A stretch of DNA of 50,591 bases from DASPKT01 sp035626475. GTDB taxonomy: Bacteria; Pseudomonadota; Alphaproteobacteria; Azospirillales; Azospirillaceae. Positions within the stretch are counted from its first letter, which is position 1. Each line of letters starts with the position of its first letter. This document shows positions 33,858 through 42,238 of this stretch, piece after piece. The DNA lies in contig DASPNP010000039.1 of NCBI GenBank assembly GCA_035626475.1, positions 1 through 50,591 of the forward strand, in the 5' to 3' direction. Below the pieces are notes generated by a model that saw nothing but the letters and a program-made list of their open reading frames with translations, ran no database searches and was not told the origin of the DNA. The translations under genes were made by a program, and so were the position numbers.

Positions 33858-34535
33858 TCATTGCGCGGCGGCGCATGCCTTCGCTGAGAGGGTTACCGCG
33901 CCGTAGGCGGCATGGACCGGCTGCCCGGTCTGGTCGTCGTCGCTGAACAGGGCGACGTAGCGGAGCCTCTCCTCCGGGTCGCGGCCGAAGGCGCGGCGGT
34001 AGTCCGCCAGGATGTCGCGCTCCTCCGCCAGCCACTGCCCGCCCGCCTCCGGCCCGCGCAGCTTGACCGTCATGCGGGTCTTGGGATGGCGCGGGCTCGG
34101 GATGATCGCCCCCGCCTCGCCCGGCGTCGCGGTGATGGCGTAGGCCAGGGTCGGGACGTGGCGGCGGAACAGCGACGGCTCGCCGAAGACGAAGAAGATG
34201 GCGGCGGAGAAGTCCTCGGTCTCGGTGCGGCGGAGGTCGGCTTTGTCCTGCACCCGGTCGACGCGCCAGGACCAGCGCGCCACCGGCGTCGCCGCAACAT
34301 CCCGCTCGACGGGCAGATACAGGCCGGAGGCGCCGCCGGAGCGCGCGGTGATCACCGGCCGCCCGTCGAGATTGCCGTTGGCGAAGGCGGCCTTGCCGCT
34401 GAAATCGTGCTGGGTCCACAGGCCCTGGATCGGCTTGGCCGTATCGACCAGCGGCAGGCCGCAATCGGCGGCAGCCACGGCAGGCGCGAGGGACAGCAGC
34501 AGGGCGGCGGTCAGGAGCTTGGAGGTTGGGCGCAT
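33858..34535 (-). CDS. DUF3047 family periplasmic protein
   Basis: The 225-residue protein begins with a signal peptide (MRPTSKLLTAALLLSLAPAV). The DUF3047 pattern is visible in ARWSWRVDRVQDKADLRRTE, the following DFSAAIFFVFG, and RDILADYRRAFGRDPEE. The fold is expected to be beta-sandwich-like and the function is unknown. It lies 57 bp downstream of an amino-acid-type binding-protein gene on the same strand and may be co-transcribed. Confidence 0.82.
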   Translation of the reverse strand: MRPTSKLLTAALLLSLAPAVAAADCGLPLVDTAKPIQGLWTQHDFSGKAAFANGNLDGRPVITARSGGASGLYLPVERDVAATPVARWSWRVDRVQDKADLRRTETEDFSAAIFFVFGEPSLFRRHVPTLAYAITATPGEAGAIIPSPRHPKTRMTVKLRGPEAGGQWLAEERDILADYRRAFGRDPEERLRYVALFSDDDQTGQPVHAAYGAVTLSAKACAAAQ

Positions 34536-34592
34536 GCTCCGGACTATGGAGCGTACGCCCTCCCCGTCAAGCCTCGGCCCGTCCGACTCGGC

Positions 34593-35357
34593 TCAGTTCT
34601 GCCAGTCCTTGACCGCGTACTTCTTCAGGATCGCGGCGAGCCGCCCGTCCTGCCGCATCTTCGGCAGTTCCGCGTCGATCAGCGCGACCACCTTGGCGCC
34701 GACGGGGTCGACCGGGCTGAAGCCGATCGAGACGGGGCTGGGCGCGCCCATCGAGTGGTACTCGAACAGCCGGGCATAGCCGCGGGTCTCGATGGTGAAG
34801 TCGATGACGTTGCCGTCCTCGACGATGGCGTCGACCTTGTGGTCCAGCAGCAGCTTGATCAGCGCGTCGGTGACGTTGTCGCCCGAGACGGTGATCAGGT
34901 TGGGCGAGCCCTTATGCTTGTCGATGAAGGCATTGACCTCGGTGCTGTAGAAATAGTCCTCGACATAGCCGAGGCGCTTGCCCTCCAGGGACTGGAAGCC
35001 CTTGAACTGGAAGCCCGACCCTTTGGCCGTCGCCAGCACCGGGGATGAGCGGCCCATATTGGCCTTGGGATAGAGGAGGTTGGGCGCCTCCTCCTCGATG
35101 GCGCCGACGGCCCCGGTGGCGGTGCCCTTGCCCACCGCCTCGATCGCCTCGGTCCAGTCCATCAGCTGGTAGTCGACGGTCATGCCGGCCGGTTCCACCG
35201 CCGCCTTGACGATCTCCACCAGATAGCCCGGCGCCTTGCCCGGTTCGCAATTGTAGGGGCACCAGCTGTCGGCGCGCAGCTTCACGGTCTCGGCCGCGCT
35301 GGCGGGGATGGCAGCCAGCAGCAGCGCCGCGGCGAGGGCGGAACGGAGGATGGACAT
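34593..35357 (-). CDS. Orphan solute-binding protein (family 3, amino-acid type)
   Basis: The 254-residue protein has a signal peptide (MSILRSALAAALLLAAIPAS) and SBP_bac_3 features: ETVKLRADSWCPYNCEPGKA, GYLVEIVKAAVEPAGMTVDY, then YVEDYFYSTEV in the hinge region and AKVVALIDAELPKMRQDGRL at the end. Two cysteines in SWCPYNCEP may form a disulfide. No permease or ATPase gene is adjacent, so it may serve a remote transporter or a signalling receptor. The ATG at 35357 has AGGGAG upstream. Confidence 0.87.
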   Translation of the reverse strand: MSILRSALAAALLLAAIPASAAETVKLRADSWCPYNCEPGKAPGYLVEIVKAAVEPAGMTVDYQLMDWTEAIEAVGKGTATGAVGAIEEEAPNLLYPKANMGRSSPVLATAKGSGFQFKGFQSLEGKRLGYVEDYFYSTEVNAFIDKHKGSPNLITVSGDNVTDALIKLLLDHKVDAIVEDGNVIDFTIETRGYARLFEYHSMGAPSPVSIGFSPVDPVGAKVVALIDAELPKMRQDGRLAAILKKYAVKDWQN

Positions 35358-35455
35358 GGGTCTCCCTTCGAAGGTTCGGCGCCGCGTTCTCCGACGGCGC
35401 TCCTCCTTGAAGGGTTTAATCCCCATGACGGGAAAGGCTAATGAATTCGGGGAGC

Positions 35456-37177
35456 CTATACGTTGGTTGGTACCAGCGACGGCGAGACCAGCCCCGACTC
35501 CACCAGCGCGTCGCAGAGCTTGAAATAGGCGTCGCGCTTTTCGGAGGCGGAGGCGAAGCGCTCCAGATAGGTCAGGATGAATTCCGGCCGGCGCATCGCC
35601 TGGGTCAGATTCTCGGACGCCAGCTGCCGCGCCCGCCCCTCCGGCAGGTCGGCGCAGTGCCGGATCAGGGCCAGCATGCGGTCGGCGAAGGGCAGCGCCT
35701 GGTTCGACAGGATCTCGGTCCGGATCGTCTCGAACATGGCGGTGTCGAGGATATCGACCATCTCCCTGAAGTTCGCGTCGGGCATGCCGGCGGCGGATAT
35801 GCGGCGGGCGATGGCCGACAGCGGCTTCAGCGCGTCCACCCGCTTGCCGCCATGGTCGCGGATGATGTCGTCCGGCACGATGAGCGACCGCAGGTACGGC
35901 GCCATCTTGGCCTTGGGCGAGGCGCCGGGCGCGGACTCGATCAGCCCCAGCAGCAGCTCGACCTTGCCCATGGTGCCGCGGCCCAGCGCCAGCAGCTCGC
36001 TCATCGCCTCGGGCTGGATCAGCTTGTCGATGCGGGTGGCGAGCGCCTCCCCCACCTCCTCGTCGGCCGCCAGCCCGGGCGCCGCCTTCCTCAGATAGTC
36101 CAGCACCTCGACCGAGGCGCGGATCTCGTCGCGCAGGCCGGTGCGGTCGGGTCGGAAGGGCACGCGGGCGAAGAGGTGGCGCAGCAGGCCCAGCCGCAGC
36201 TCGGCGATGGTCCGCGGCAGCAGCCCCTCCGCCAGCAGGCGCGACATGGTCTGGACGCCCGCCGGCCGCTCCTCCCCGCCTTCCGACGCCAGGTTGCCGG
36301 CATAGAGGTCGATGGCGTTGGTGACCAGCTCGAACCGGGTCTTGCGGTCGCCCGCCAGCTCCTTCAGCGCCAGCGGCGAGGCCATGATCTCCGAGGCGAC
36401 GCTGTCCAGCACCCGCATCTCGCGCACGGTCAGGTCCGGCTGGAACAGCTGGAACAGCCGGTCCAGCTTCTCCACCCAGCACTTCGTGCCCTGGAGATAG
36501 GCGGCGACGGCGCGGTAGAGCTTGGGCATCGGGTCGCCCGGCTCGGCCGCCAGCCTGGCCGCGAGATCCTTCAGCCCGCCGGGCGCCAGCGCCGGCACCG
36601 GGTTGGCCTTGGCGAAGGTGGTCAGCTGCTGCAGCGCCTGGTCGGCCAGCGCCATCAGCTCCTTCATGCGGGTGACGGCGCTGCCCTGCCCGCCGCGCAC
36701 CTGCTGGCTGGCGAGGCGCTGCAGCGCGCCCTGGACGGTGGTGCCGGCATTGTCCAGCGCCTTGGCGTGGACCTCGTAGTTCAGCACTTCCAGCGGGGTC
36801 AGGCGCCGCTCGTCCAGGTACTTGGCGAACAGGCCGCGCATCACCTGGCGCTGGACGTCGCCGTGGAAGTCCGCCGGCTGGTCGCACCAGGAGGCGTCGC
36901 GGCCGGGGTTGGCGCGCAGCAGGGGGTCCAGCTCCTGCACGCCGGGGCGCAGGCGCTTCTTGAAGGTCACGGTGGTGCGGAAGCCGTGATCCTCATAGTC
37001 GGTGCGGCGGACGATGCGGATGCCGTCCACCTCCTGCCGCTCGATCAGCAGCGCGGCCGCGGGCTCCAGCTCGCGGAGATCGCGCGCCTCGCGAACATGC
37101 AGCCACTGATCGCCGTGGAAGCTGTGCAGTTCGAAGGCCGTGCGCACGGCTCCCAGGAGAGGCTTCTTACCAGGCAC
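35456..37177 (-). CDS. Uncharacterised 573-residue protein, YLDER family copy 2
   Basis: This is a distant paralogue of the protein at 8972-10726. Shared features in the same order are an N-terminal alpha/beta segment (FELHSFHGDQWLHVREARDL, GIRIVRRTDYEDHGFRTTVT), WCDQPADFH at 97, YLDERRLTPLEVL at 120, a long helical middle (SELLALGRGTMGKVELLLGL), and a C-terminal FREMVDILDTAMFETIRTEI block followed by RRPEFILTYLE and SEKRDAYF. There is no signal peptide or membrane helix. The start is a GTG at 37177 with GGGAG 10 nt upstream. Function is unknown. Confidence 0.83.
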   Translation of the reverse strand: MPGKKPLLGAVRTAFELHSFHGDQWLHVREARDLRELEPAAALLIERQEVDGIRIVRRTDYEDHGFRTTVTFKKRLRPGVQELDPLLRANPGRDASWCDQPADFHGDVQRQVMRGLFAKYLDERRLTPLEVLNYEVHAKALDNAGTTVQGALQRLASQQVRGGQGSAVTRMKELMALADQALQQLTTFAKANPVPALAPGGLKDLAARLAAEPGDPMPKLYRAVAAYLQGTKCWVEKLDRLFQLFQPDLTVREMRVLDSVASEIMASPLALKELAGDRKTRFELVTNAIDLYAGNLASEGGEERPAGVQTMSRLLAEGLLPRTIAELRLGLLRHLFARVPFRPDRTGLRDEIRASVEVLDYLRKAAPGLAADEEVGEALATRIDKLIQPEAMSELLALGRGTMGKVELLLGLIESAPGASPKAKMAPYLRSLIVPDDIIRDHGGKRVDALKPLSAIARRISAAGMPDANFREMVDILDTAMFETIRTEILSNQALPFADRMLALIRHCADLPEGRARQLASENLTQAMRRPEFILTYLERFASASEKRDAYFKLCDALVESGLVSPSLVPTNV

Positions 37178-37280
37178 GCAACGAATACTCCCGCCCCATA
37201 GAGTCCCCGCACGGCCCTTTCCGGCCGGCGCCCCCGCGCGGCCGGTATAATCGACAAAATCACCTCCGGGGTAAATCGGA

Positions 37281-37745
37281 TTATACTTCGACCATACCCG
37301 GCCGGCGCAGACCGACTATGTGGATCAGGGTCATCTGCAGCACAATTTGTCCGTGTTGATTCAAGGTCGTGTAGCCGAACCTGACACGGCCGCGCTCGGG
37401 CCTGGAGCGCGACTGCTGCTTCGACAGCACCTCGACCACCGCGCGGATGGTGTCGCCGGGGCGCACCGGGTTCGGCCAGACCAGATCCTCGCCGCCGGCC
37501 CCGCCCAAATTCGCCGCGGTCAGCACGCCGGTGTCGCGGAACAGCCGGAAGGTCAGCGCCGCCGTCATGAAGCCCGAGGCGACCAGCCCGCCGAAGATCG
37601 ACGATTTGGCCGCCTCCTCGTCCAGATGGAAGGGCTGGGGATCGTAGGTCAGGGCGTAGTCGATGATCTGCGAGCGGGTGATGGTGATGCCGGCCGTCTC
37701 GAACCGGTCGCCGATCTTCAGATCCTCGAAATACAAATCGCGCAT
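37281..37745 (-). CDS. MaoC family dehydratase (hot-dog fold)
   Basis: The 154-residue protein is a single hot-dog domain with the hydratase motif D-x4-H (YDPQPFHLDEEAAKSSIFGG), followed by VASGFMTAALTFRL and a C-terminal FGYTTLNQHGQIVLQMTLIH. Members hydrate enoyl-CoA or related acyl-CoA in fatty-acid, polyhydroxyalkanoate or other acyl metabolism. There is no adjacent acyl-CoA gene, so the substrate is open. The ATG at 37745 is preferred over an in-frame start at 37775 whose extra residues (MPLPNPERPR) are not family-like. Confidence 0.9.
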   Translation of the reverse strand: MRDLYFEDLKIGDRFETAGITITRSQIIDYALTYDPQPFHLDEEAAKSSIFGGLVASGFMTAALTFRLFRDTGVLTAANLGGAGGEDLVWPNPVRPGDTIRAVVEVLSKQQSRSRPERGRVRFGYTTLNQHGQIVLQMTLIHIVGLRRPGMVEV

Positions 37746-37837
37746 GCGGGGCCGCTCCGGGTTGGGAAGCGGCAAGGCTGGCGCGGCGGGGGCGGTCGCG
37801 TCAATGCCTGCCGGAGGTGGCGCGGTCCGCTAAGGGG

Positions 37838-37977
37838 GGCAGCGATGATGGGGTGCGTGCTTCGACAGGCTCAGCATGAGGGGGTTGTTGCTGCTCCCAG
37901 CCAAGCTTGCACCGGCAGAGATCGGGAGTGCCTGGCGCACCACCTCCCTCATCCTGAGCTTGTCGAAGGACGCACCA
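37838..37977. repeat. Family A element, copy 5 (reverse orientation)
   Basis: GGCAGCG, then TGCTTCGACAGGCTCAGCAT on the left and CTCATCCTGAGCTTGTCGAA on the right, with GCTGCTCCCAGCCAAGC inside. It lies downstream of the minus-strand GNAT operon and upstream of maoC, so it may hold the operon's 3' hairpin. Confidence 0.85.
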
Positions 37978-38005
37978 AGCCCCAACCTCCCCCGACCGGC
38001 GGCGC

Positions 38006-38479
38006 CTACGTCCCCCGCTCGCACGCCCCCGCCGCGCGGCCCAGGCGCTGCATGCCGCGCTCGGGCGCGGTGATCGGGCCGAAGCCGAAGCGCTCGTACA
38101 GGCCATGGGCGTCGCGGGTGAAGAGCAGCCAGCGGCGCAGGTCGGCCAAGTCCGGGTCCATGACGGCGCACTCGGCCAGGAAGGTGCCCCGCCCCTGCCC
38201 GCGATGGGCCTCCAGCACGAAGACGTCGGCGAGATAGGCAAAGGTGGCGCGGTCGGTGATGACCCGGGCGTAGCCGACCTGGGCGCCGTCGGGCGCGTAG
38301 AGGCCGTAGCAGAGCGAGTTGCGCGCGGCGCGCTCCACCCGCTCGCGCTCCACGCCCGGCGACCAGTAGCTGCGGGCGAGGTAGCCATGGATCACGTCGA
38401 AGTCGAGCAGGTCCCGGTCGGTGCTGACGACATAGCCGTCCGGCCGTTCCCAGCGCCGCACCGGGACCGGGTCAGACAT
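38006..38479 (-). CDS. GNAT family N-acetyltransferase (operon copy 2)
   Basis: The product has 157 residues. The acetyl-CoA motif A is visible in FVLEAHRGQGRGTFLAECAV, with a preceding beta strand (VGYARVITDRATFAYLADV) and a C-terminal LYERFGFGPITAPE. This pattern is typical of the GNAT group with an arylalkylamine- or small-amine-like substrate, which cannot be specified. The start overlaps the end of phzF by 8 bp, so it is the last gene of the DUF1127-lysE-GNAT-phzF-GNAT operon. Confidence 0.88.
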   Translation of the reverse strand: MSDPVPVRRWERPDGYVVSTDRDLLDFDVIHGYLARSYWSPGVERERVERAARNSLCYGLYAPDGAQVGYARVITDRATFAYLADVFVLEAHRGQGRGTFLAECAVMDPDLADLRRWLLFTRDAHGLYERFGFGPITAPERGMQRLGRAAGACERGT

Positions 38480-39275
38480 GGATATGGCCTTCCAGGTACA
38501 GCACCGCGCGGCCGCCGATCTTCACCCGGTCGCCCTCCAGCCGGCAGTGCAGCCGGCCGCCGCGCTTGGAAACCTGCCGCGCCTCGAGTTGCGTGCGGCC
38601 CAGCCGCTCCGCCCAGTAGGGGATCAGGGTGCAGTGGGCGGAGCCGGTCACCGGGTCCTCCGGCACGCCCTTGCTGGGGGCGAAGAAGCGCGAGACGAAG
38701 TCGACATCCGTGTCCGCGCCGGTGCCGCCGGCGGCGGTGACGATGACGGCGAAGCGGTCGATGCGGGTCAGCCGGTCCAGGTTGGGCTCAAGGGCGCGCA
38801 CCGTCTCGGCGTCGTCATAGACCACCAGATAGTCGCGCGAGGCGAGGATCGCCTTGGGCGCCGGCCCGCCCAGGATCTCCGCCAGCTCCGGATCGACCTG
38901 CGTCTCGGCCGGCGGGCGGGCCGGGAAGTCCAGCGTGTAGACCTCGCCCTCCCTGGTCACGGTCAGCCGCCCGGCCTTCACCGTGTCGAACGCGACGCGG
39001 GTGAGGCCCGGATGCAGCACGCCCATCAGCAAATGGGCGCTGGCCAGCGTGGCATGGCCGCAGAGATCGACCTCCACCTCCGGCGTGAACCAGCGCAGGC
39101 CCCAGACGCCCTCGCCCTTGGGCACCAGATAGGCCGTCTCCGACAGATTGTTCTCCTGCGCGATGGCCTGCATCACGGCGTCGGGCAGCCACTCCTGCAG
39201 CGGCACCACGGCGGCCGGGTTGCCGGCGAAGACGCGGTCGGCGAAGGCGTCGATCTGGTAGATGGGCAGGCGCAT
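38472..39275 (-). CDS. PhzF family isomerase-like protein
   Basis: The product has 267 residues. The N-terminal signature MRLPIYQIDAFADRVFAGNP leads to AVVPLQEWL, the putative catalytic glutamate in QENNLSETAYLV, WFTPEVEVDLCGHATLASAH and the second-half motif GVPEDPVTGSAHCTLIPYWA. PhzF relatives isomerise trans-2,3-dihydro-3-hydroxyanthranilate in phenazine producers, but most homologues act on unknown small molecules, and no phenazine gene is present here. It is translationally close to genes on both sides (8-bp gap before, 8-bp overlap after). Confidence 0.92.
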   Translation of the reverse strand: MRLPIYQIDAFADRVFAGNPAAVVPLQEWLPDAVMQAIAQENNLSETAYLVPKGEGVWGLRWFTPEVEVDLCGHATLASAHLLMGVLHPGLTRVAFDTVKAGRLTVTREGEVYTLDFPARPPAETQVDPELAEILGGPAPKAILASRDYLVVYDDAETVRALEPNLDRLTRIDRFAVIVTAAGGTGADTDVDFVSRFFAPSKGVPEDPVTGSAHCTLIPYWAERLGRTQLEARQVSKRGGRLHCRLEGDRVKIGGRAVLYLEGHIHV

Positions 39276-39283
39276 GGGGGCAC

Positions 39284-39709
39284 TCACAGGTCGGTGAAGT
39301 CGAAGGCGTTGTCCAGGCTCTTCAGCCCGACCTTCGGGTAATAGCCCATGGCCTTCGGCGCCGACAACAGCAGGCAGCGCACCGGGCGCCCGTCGCGCGG
39401 GACCCTGCCGATCGCCTCGTCCCGGGTGCGCACCATCAGCGCCCGGCCGATGCCCCTGCCCTGCCACGCCTCGTCCACCGCCAAGTCCGAGCAGTAGCAG
39501 CAGAAGGAGAAGTCGGTCAGCGAGCGCGCCACGCCCACCAGCCGCCCCTCGTGCCGGGCGGTGACGATCAAATTGGCGTGGCGCAGCATGGCGTGGATGC
39601 GGACCGGGTCGTCCACCGGCCGCCGCTCGGCCAGGGTGGAGTGCGCCAGCACGTCGACGAACTCCTCCGACGACAGGTTGGGCTCCACGGCATAGTCGAT
39701 CAGGCCCAA
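39284..39709 (-). CDS. GNAT family N-acetyltransferase (operon copy 1)
   Basis: The product has 141 residues. Motif A is LAVDEAWQGRGIGRALMVRT, with LIVTARHEGRLVGVARSLTD before it and AMGYYPKVGLKSLDNAF at the C-terminal end. The start appears to be TTG at 39709 with a good GGGAGAG site 6 nt upstream; no ATG or GTG is in frame nearby. It sits 12 bp after lysE and 8 bp before phzF. Confidence 0.87.
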   Translation of the reverse strand: MGLIDYAVEPNLSSEEFVDVLAHSTLAERRPVDDPVRIHAMLRHANLIVTARHEGRLVGVARSLTDFSFCCYCSDLAVDEAWQGRGIGRALMVRTRDEAIGRVPRDGRPVRCLLLSAPKAMGYYPKVGLKSLDNAFDFTDL

Positions 39710-39721
39710 GGCGGCTCTCCC

Positions 39722-40345
39722 TCAGATCATCATGGCGGCGCTGGCGGCGGTCAGCAGCCCCAGCGAGACGTTGAAGATGCGCAGCGCCCGGTCGCTCTTC
39801 AGCAGCCGGCCGATCGCCACGCCGAAGCCGGTCCAGAGCGACACGGTGAAGATGCCGATGGCGACGAAGGTGCCGGCGATCAGCAGGCCGCTGCCCAGCG
39901 GCCCCAGCCCGGGGAACAGGAAGGCGGCGCTGGCGGTCAGCGCCATGGCCCAGGCCTTGGGGTTCACCAGCTGGAACAGCGCCGCCTGGGTGACCGTCAG
40001 CGGCTTGCCCTTCTCCGTGGCGCCGGAGCGGCCGGCCGTGGCGATGCGCCAGGACAGGTACAGCAGGTAGGCGATGGCGATATAGCGCAGCGCCCGCTCC
40101 ACCTCCGGGAAGGCGGTCACGAAGGCGCCGGCGCCCATGCCCATCAACAGGCACATGGTGCCGAAGCCGATCTCGATGCCGACCATGTTCGGGATGGTCC
40201 GGCGGAAGCCGAAATTGGCGCCGCTGGCCGCGACGATCATGTTGTTCGGCCCCGGCGTGATCGACGAGGCGAAGGCGAACATCAGCAGGCCCCAGAAGGC
40301 CTCGGACGGCAGCCCGGACGGCGCCAGGGAGGAAAGGTCGGTCAT
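39722..40345 (-). CDS. LysE/RhtB family amino-acid exporter
   Basis: The product has 207 residues with six hydrophobic segments. The family signature SSITPGPNNMIVAASGANFG is near the N-terminus, with a second helix pair around GIEIGFGTMCLLMGMGAGAF and QLVNPKAWAMALTASAAF. Such proteins export amino acids or related amines by proton exchange. The ATG at 40345 has GGAG 8 nt upstream and follows the DUF1127 gene by 13 bp. Confidence 0.9.
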   Translation of the reverse strand: MTDLSSLAPSGLPSEAFWGLLMFAFASSITPGPNNMIVAASGANFGFRRTIPNMVGIEIGFGTMCLLMGMGAGAFVTAFPEVERALRYIAIAYLLYLSWRIATAGRSGATEKGKPLTVTQAALFQLVNPKAWAMALTASAAFLFPGLGPLGSGLLIAGTFVAIGIFTVSLWTGFGVAIGRLLKSDRALRIFNVSLGLLTAASAAMMI

Positions 40346-40358
40346 GGTCACGACTCCG

Positions 40359-40574
40359 TCAGCTCTGCCAGGGACGCTTCGCCGCCTCGGCACGGGCGCG
40401 CTCCAGCGACAGGCCGATGTCGCGCAGCATGTGCTCGTCCAGCAGCGCCAAGCGCCGGCGTTCGGCCATCCGACCACCCCACAGCCGCGCCGTGGCGGCC
40501 AGACGGGATGCGCAGGCCAGGGCGACGGCTGGGAAGCCGCTGCCGGGGACGGTGGGGAGAGAGATTGTACCCAT
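40359..40574 (-). CDS. DUF1127 domain small protein
   Basis: The 71-residue product has the DUF1127 core LLDEHMLRDIGLSLERARAE followed by a final RPW, after an Ala-rich variable N-terminus. DUF1127 proteins are tiny Arg/Lys-rich proteins that in other alphaproteobacteria have been connected to RNA turnover or metabolic regulation. The ribosome site AGGAGG is perfect, and an inverted repeat (GATTGTA / TACAATC) overlaps the start. It is the first gene of the operon that runs into lysE. Confidence 0.85.
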   Translation of the reverse strand: MGTISLPTVPGSGFPAVALACASRLAATARLWGGRMAERRRLALLDEHMLRDIGLSLERARAEAAKRPWQS

Positions 40575-40628
40575 ACAATCCTCCTGATCCGCTGCTGTTT
40601 CGATCATTGCACCCCTTGTTGAAGGGGT
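40563..40628. promoter_or_regulatory. Two inverted repeats in the MocR/DUF1127 intergenic region
   Basis: GATTGTA-CCCA-TACAATC lies at 40563-40580 over the DUF1127 start. ACCCCTT-GTTG-AAGGGGT lies at 40611-40628 in the 105-bp divergent gap. GTACCC (40568-40573) and GGGTAC (40625-40630) form a further inverted pair. These are candidate operators for the MocR regulator; none is proven. Confidence 0.5.
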
Positions 40629-40679
40629 ACATTTGGCATACGCTCCGTCCAACTCACCCGCAATGCGGAACTTGTCTCG

Positions 40680-42065
40680 ATGACAATGTGGCTTCCCGAT
40701 CTCACCCAGCGCGGCGGTCCCCGCTACCGCGCCATCGCCGCGGCGCTGCATGACGACATCGTCTCGGGCCGGCTGCCCGCCGGGGCCAAGCTGCCGACCC
40801 ACCGCGACCTTGCCTGGAAGCTGGGCGTCACGGTCGGCACCGTCACCCGCGCCTATGCCGAGGCGGAGCGGCAGGGGCTGATCGGCGGCGAGGTCGGGCG
40901 CGGCACCTTCGTGCTGGCGCCGCAGCGGATGAGCGAGGTGCCGCTGGCCCCGCCGCCGGACGGCGTCGTCGACATGTCGGTCAACGCCATGGCGCTCTGG
41001 CCCGACATCCCGGCCATCCGGCAGGCGATGGAGGAGGTGGCGCGCCGCCCTGACCTAGCGCAGCTGCTGGCCTACCAGCCGGTCAACGGCCCCGCCCGCT
41101 TCCGCGCCGCCGGCGCCGCCTACATCGCCGCCACTTCGGGGCTGGAGGTGGGCGAGGACCGGGTGATGCTGACGGCGGGCGGGCAGAACGCGACCTTCCT
41201 GGCCTATGCCGCCGTGACCCGGCCCGGCGACGTGGTGCTGGTGGAGCAGCTGACCTATGCCGGCATCAAGCCGATCGCCGCCATGCTGGGGCTGCGGCTG
41301 GTGCCGGTCGCAATGGACGGCGACGGGCTGATCCCCGAGGCGGTGGAGCAGGCCTGCCGGCTGCACGGGGCGCATGCGCTCTACTGCATGCCAAACCTGC
41401 ACAACCCCACCACCGTGACCATGCCCCCGGGGCGCCGGCGCGAGCTGGTGGCGGTGGCGCGGCGCATGAACCTCACCATCATCGAGGACGACGTCTACGG
41501 CTTTCTCGCCCCCTGCCGGCACGAGACGCTGGCGGCGCTGGCGCCCGACCTGGTGATCTACCTGACCAGCGTGTCGAAGAGCCTGATGCCGGGGCTGCGG
41601 GTCGGCTACATCGTGCCGCCGCGCCAGCTGGCCGACCGTATGACGACCGGGCTGCGCGCCATGAATCTCGGCACCTGCCAGGTGGGCACGGCCGCCGCCA
41701 GCCTGCTGATCGAAAGCGGCGAGGCCGACCGCATCGCGGCGCGGCGGCGCGCCGTGGTGTCGGAGCGGCAGGAGATCGCCCGCCGGGTCCTGGGGCGCGA
41801 CCTGCCCGGTTCCGACCCGGGCTGCACCCATCTCTGGATTCCCCTACCCGAGCCCTGGCGCCGCGAGGAGTTCGCCCGCGAGCTGCTGGCGCGCGGCGTG
41901 CGCGTCAGCTCGGCCGACGCCTTCGCGGTCGCGCGCGGCGACATCCCCCACGCCATCCGCGTCTGCATCTGCTCCACCGACCGCGCCGACGCGCTGGAGC
42001 AGGGCCTGCGCACCGTCGCCGACCTGCTGGACGATCCCATGGTCACCAGCAGCCCGGTGGTGTGA
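40680..42065 (+). CDS. MocR/PdxR-type regulator (GntR HTH fused to aminotransferase-like domain)
   Basis: The product has 461 residues. An N-terminal winged helix (IAAALHDDIVSGRLPAGAKL, PTHRDLAWKLGVTVGTVTRA) is joined by a linker to a fold-type I aminotransferase domain. PLP contacts are visible at YCMPNLHNPTTVTMPPG, IIEDDVYGFLAP and the lysine in YLTSVSKSLMPGLRVGYIV. MocR proteins sense PLP or amino-acid derivatives and often control adjacent amino-acid or amine genes. It diverges from the DUF1127-lysE operon and is the natural candidate regulator of it. Confidence 0.93.
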   Translation: MTMWLPDLTQRGGPRYRAIAAALHDDIVSGRLPAGAKLPTHRDLAWKLGVTVGTVTRAYAEAERQGLIGGEVGRGTFVLAPQRMSEVPLAPPPDGVVDMSVNAMALWPDIPAIRQAMEEVARRPDLAQLLAYQPVNGPARFRAAGAAYIAATSGLEVGEDRVMLTAGGQNATFLAYAAVTRPGDVVLVEQLTYAGIKPIAAMLGLRLVPVAMDGDGLIPEAVEQACRLHGAHALYCMPNLHNPTTVTMPPGRRRELVAVARRMNLTIIEDDVYGFLAPCRHETLAALAPDLVIYLTSVSKSLMPGLRVGYIVPPRQLADRMTTGLRAMNLGTCQVGTAAASLLIESGEADRIAARRRAVVSERQEIARRVLGRDLPGSDPGCTHLWIPLPEPWRREEFARELLARGVRVSSADAFAVARGDIPHAIRVCICSTDRADALEQGLRTVADLLDDPMVTSSPVV

Positions 42066-42097
42066 TCTGGCTCAGCTTCCGGTGCGGCTGGCAGGTT

Positions 42098-42236
42098 GTG
42101 CGTCCTTCGACAAGCTCAGGATGAGGGTCGTAGGATGCCAGGCACTCCTGGTCCGTTCTCGCGCAGGCTCGCCCGGGAGCAGCTATATCTTCCTCATGCT
42201 GAGCCTGTCGAAGCACGCACAGGAGCAACGCTGCCG
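42098..42236. repeat. Family A element, copy 6
   Basis: GTGCGTCCTTCGACAAGCTC on the left and CCTCATGCTGAGCCTGTCGA on the right, with the CAACGCTGCC flank ending just before the thiD stop codon. It lies between convergent mocR and thiD. Confidence 0.85.
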
Positions 42237-42238
42237 GT

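Noticed and set aside
35358..36887. Long in-frame extension upstream of the solute-binding protein
   Set aside because: It crosses the second YLDER-family gene in another frame; the binding protein's signal peptide and AGGGAG site fix the start at 35357.
38472..39275. Phenazine biosynthesis locus
   Set aside because: Only a PhzF-type gene is present; phzA-G partners are absent and PhzF homologues are widespread.
3334..42236. Family A arms as CRISPR repeats
   Set aside because: The copies are kilobases apart, in both orientations, paired as inverted arms and without spacers or cas genes.
3334..42236. Family A elements as DNA-uptake sequences
   Set aside because: They are longer, paired and tied to gene ends; no competence signal motif known to me fits and density is low.
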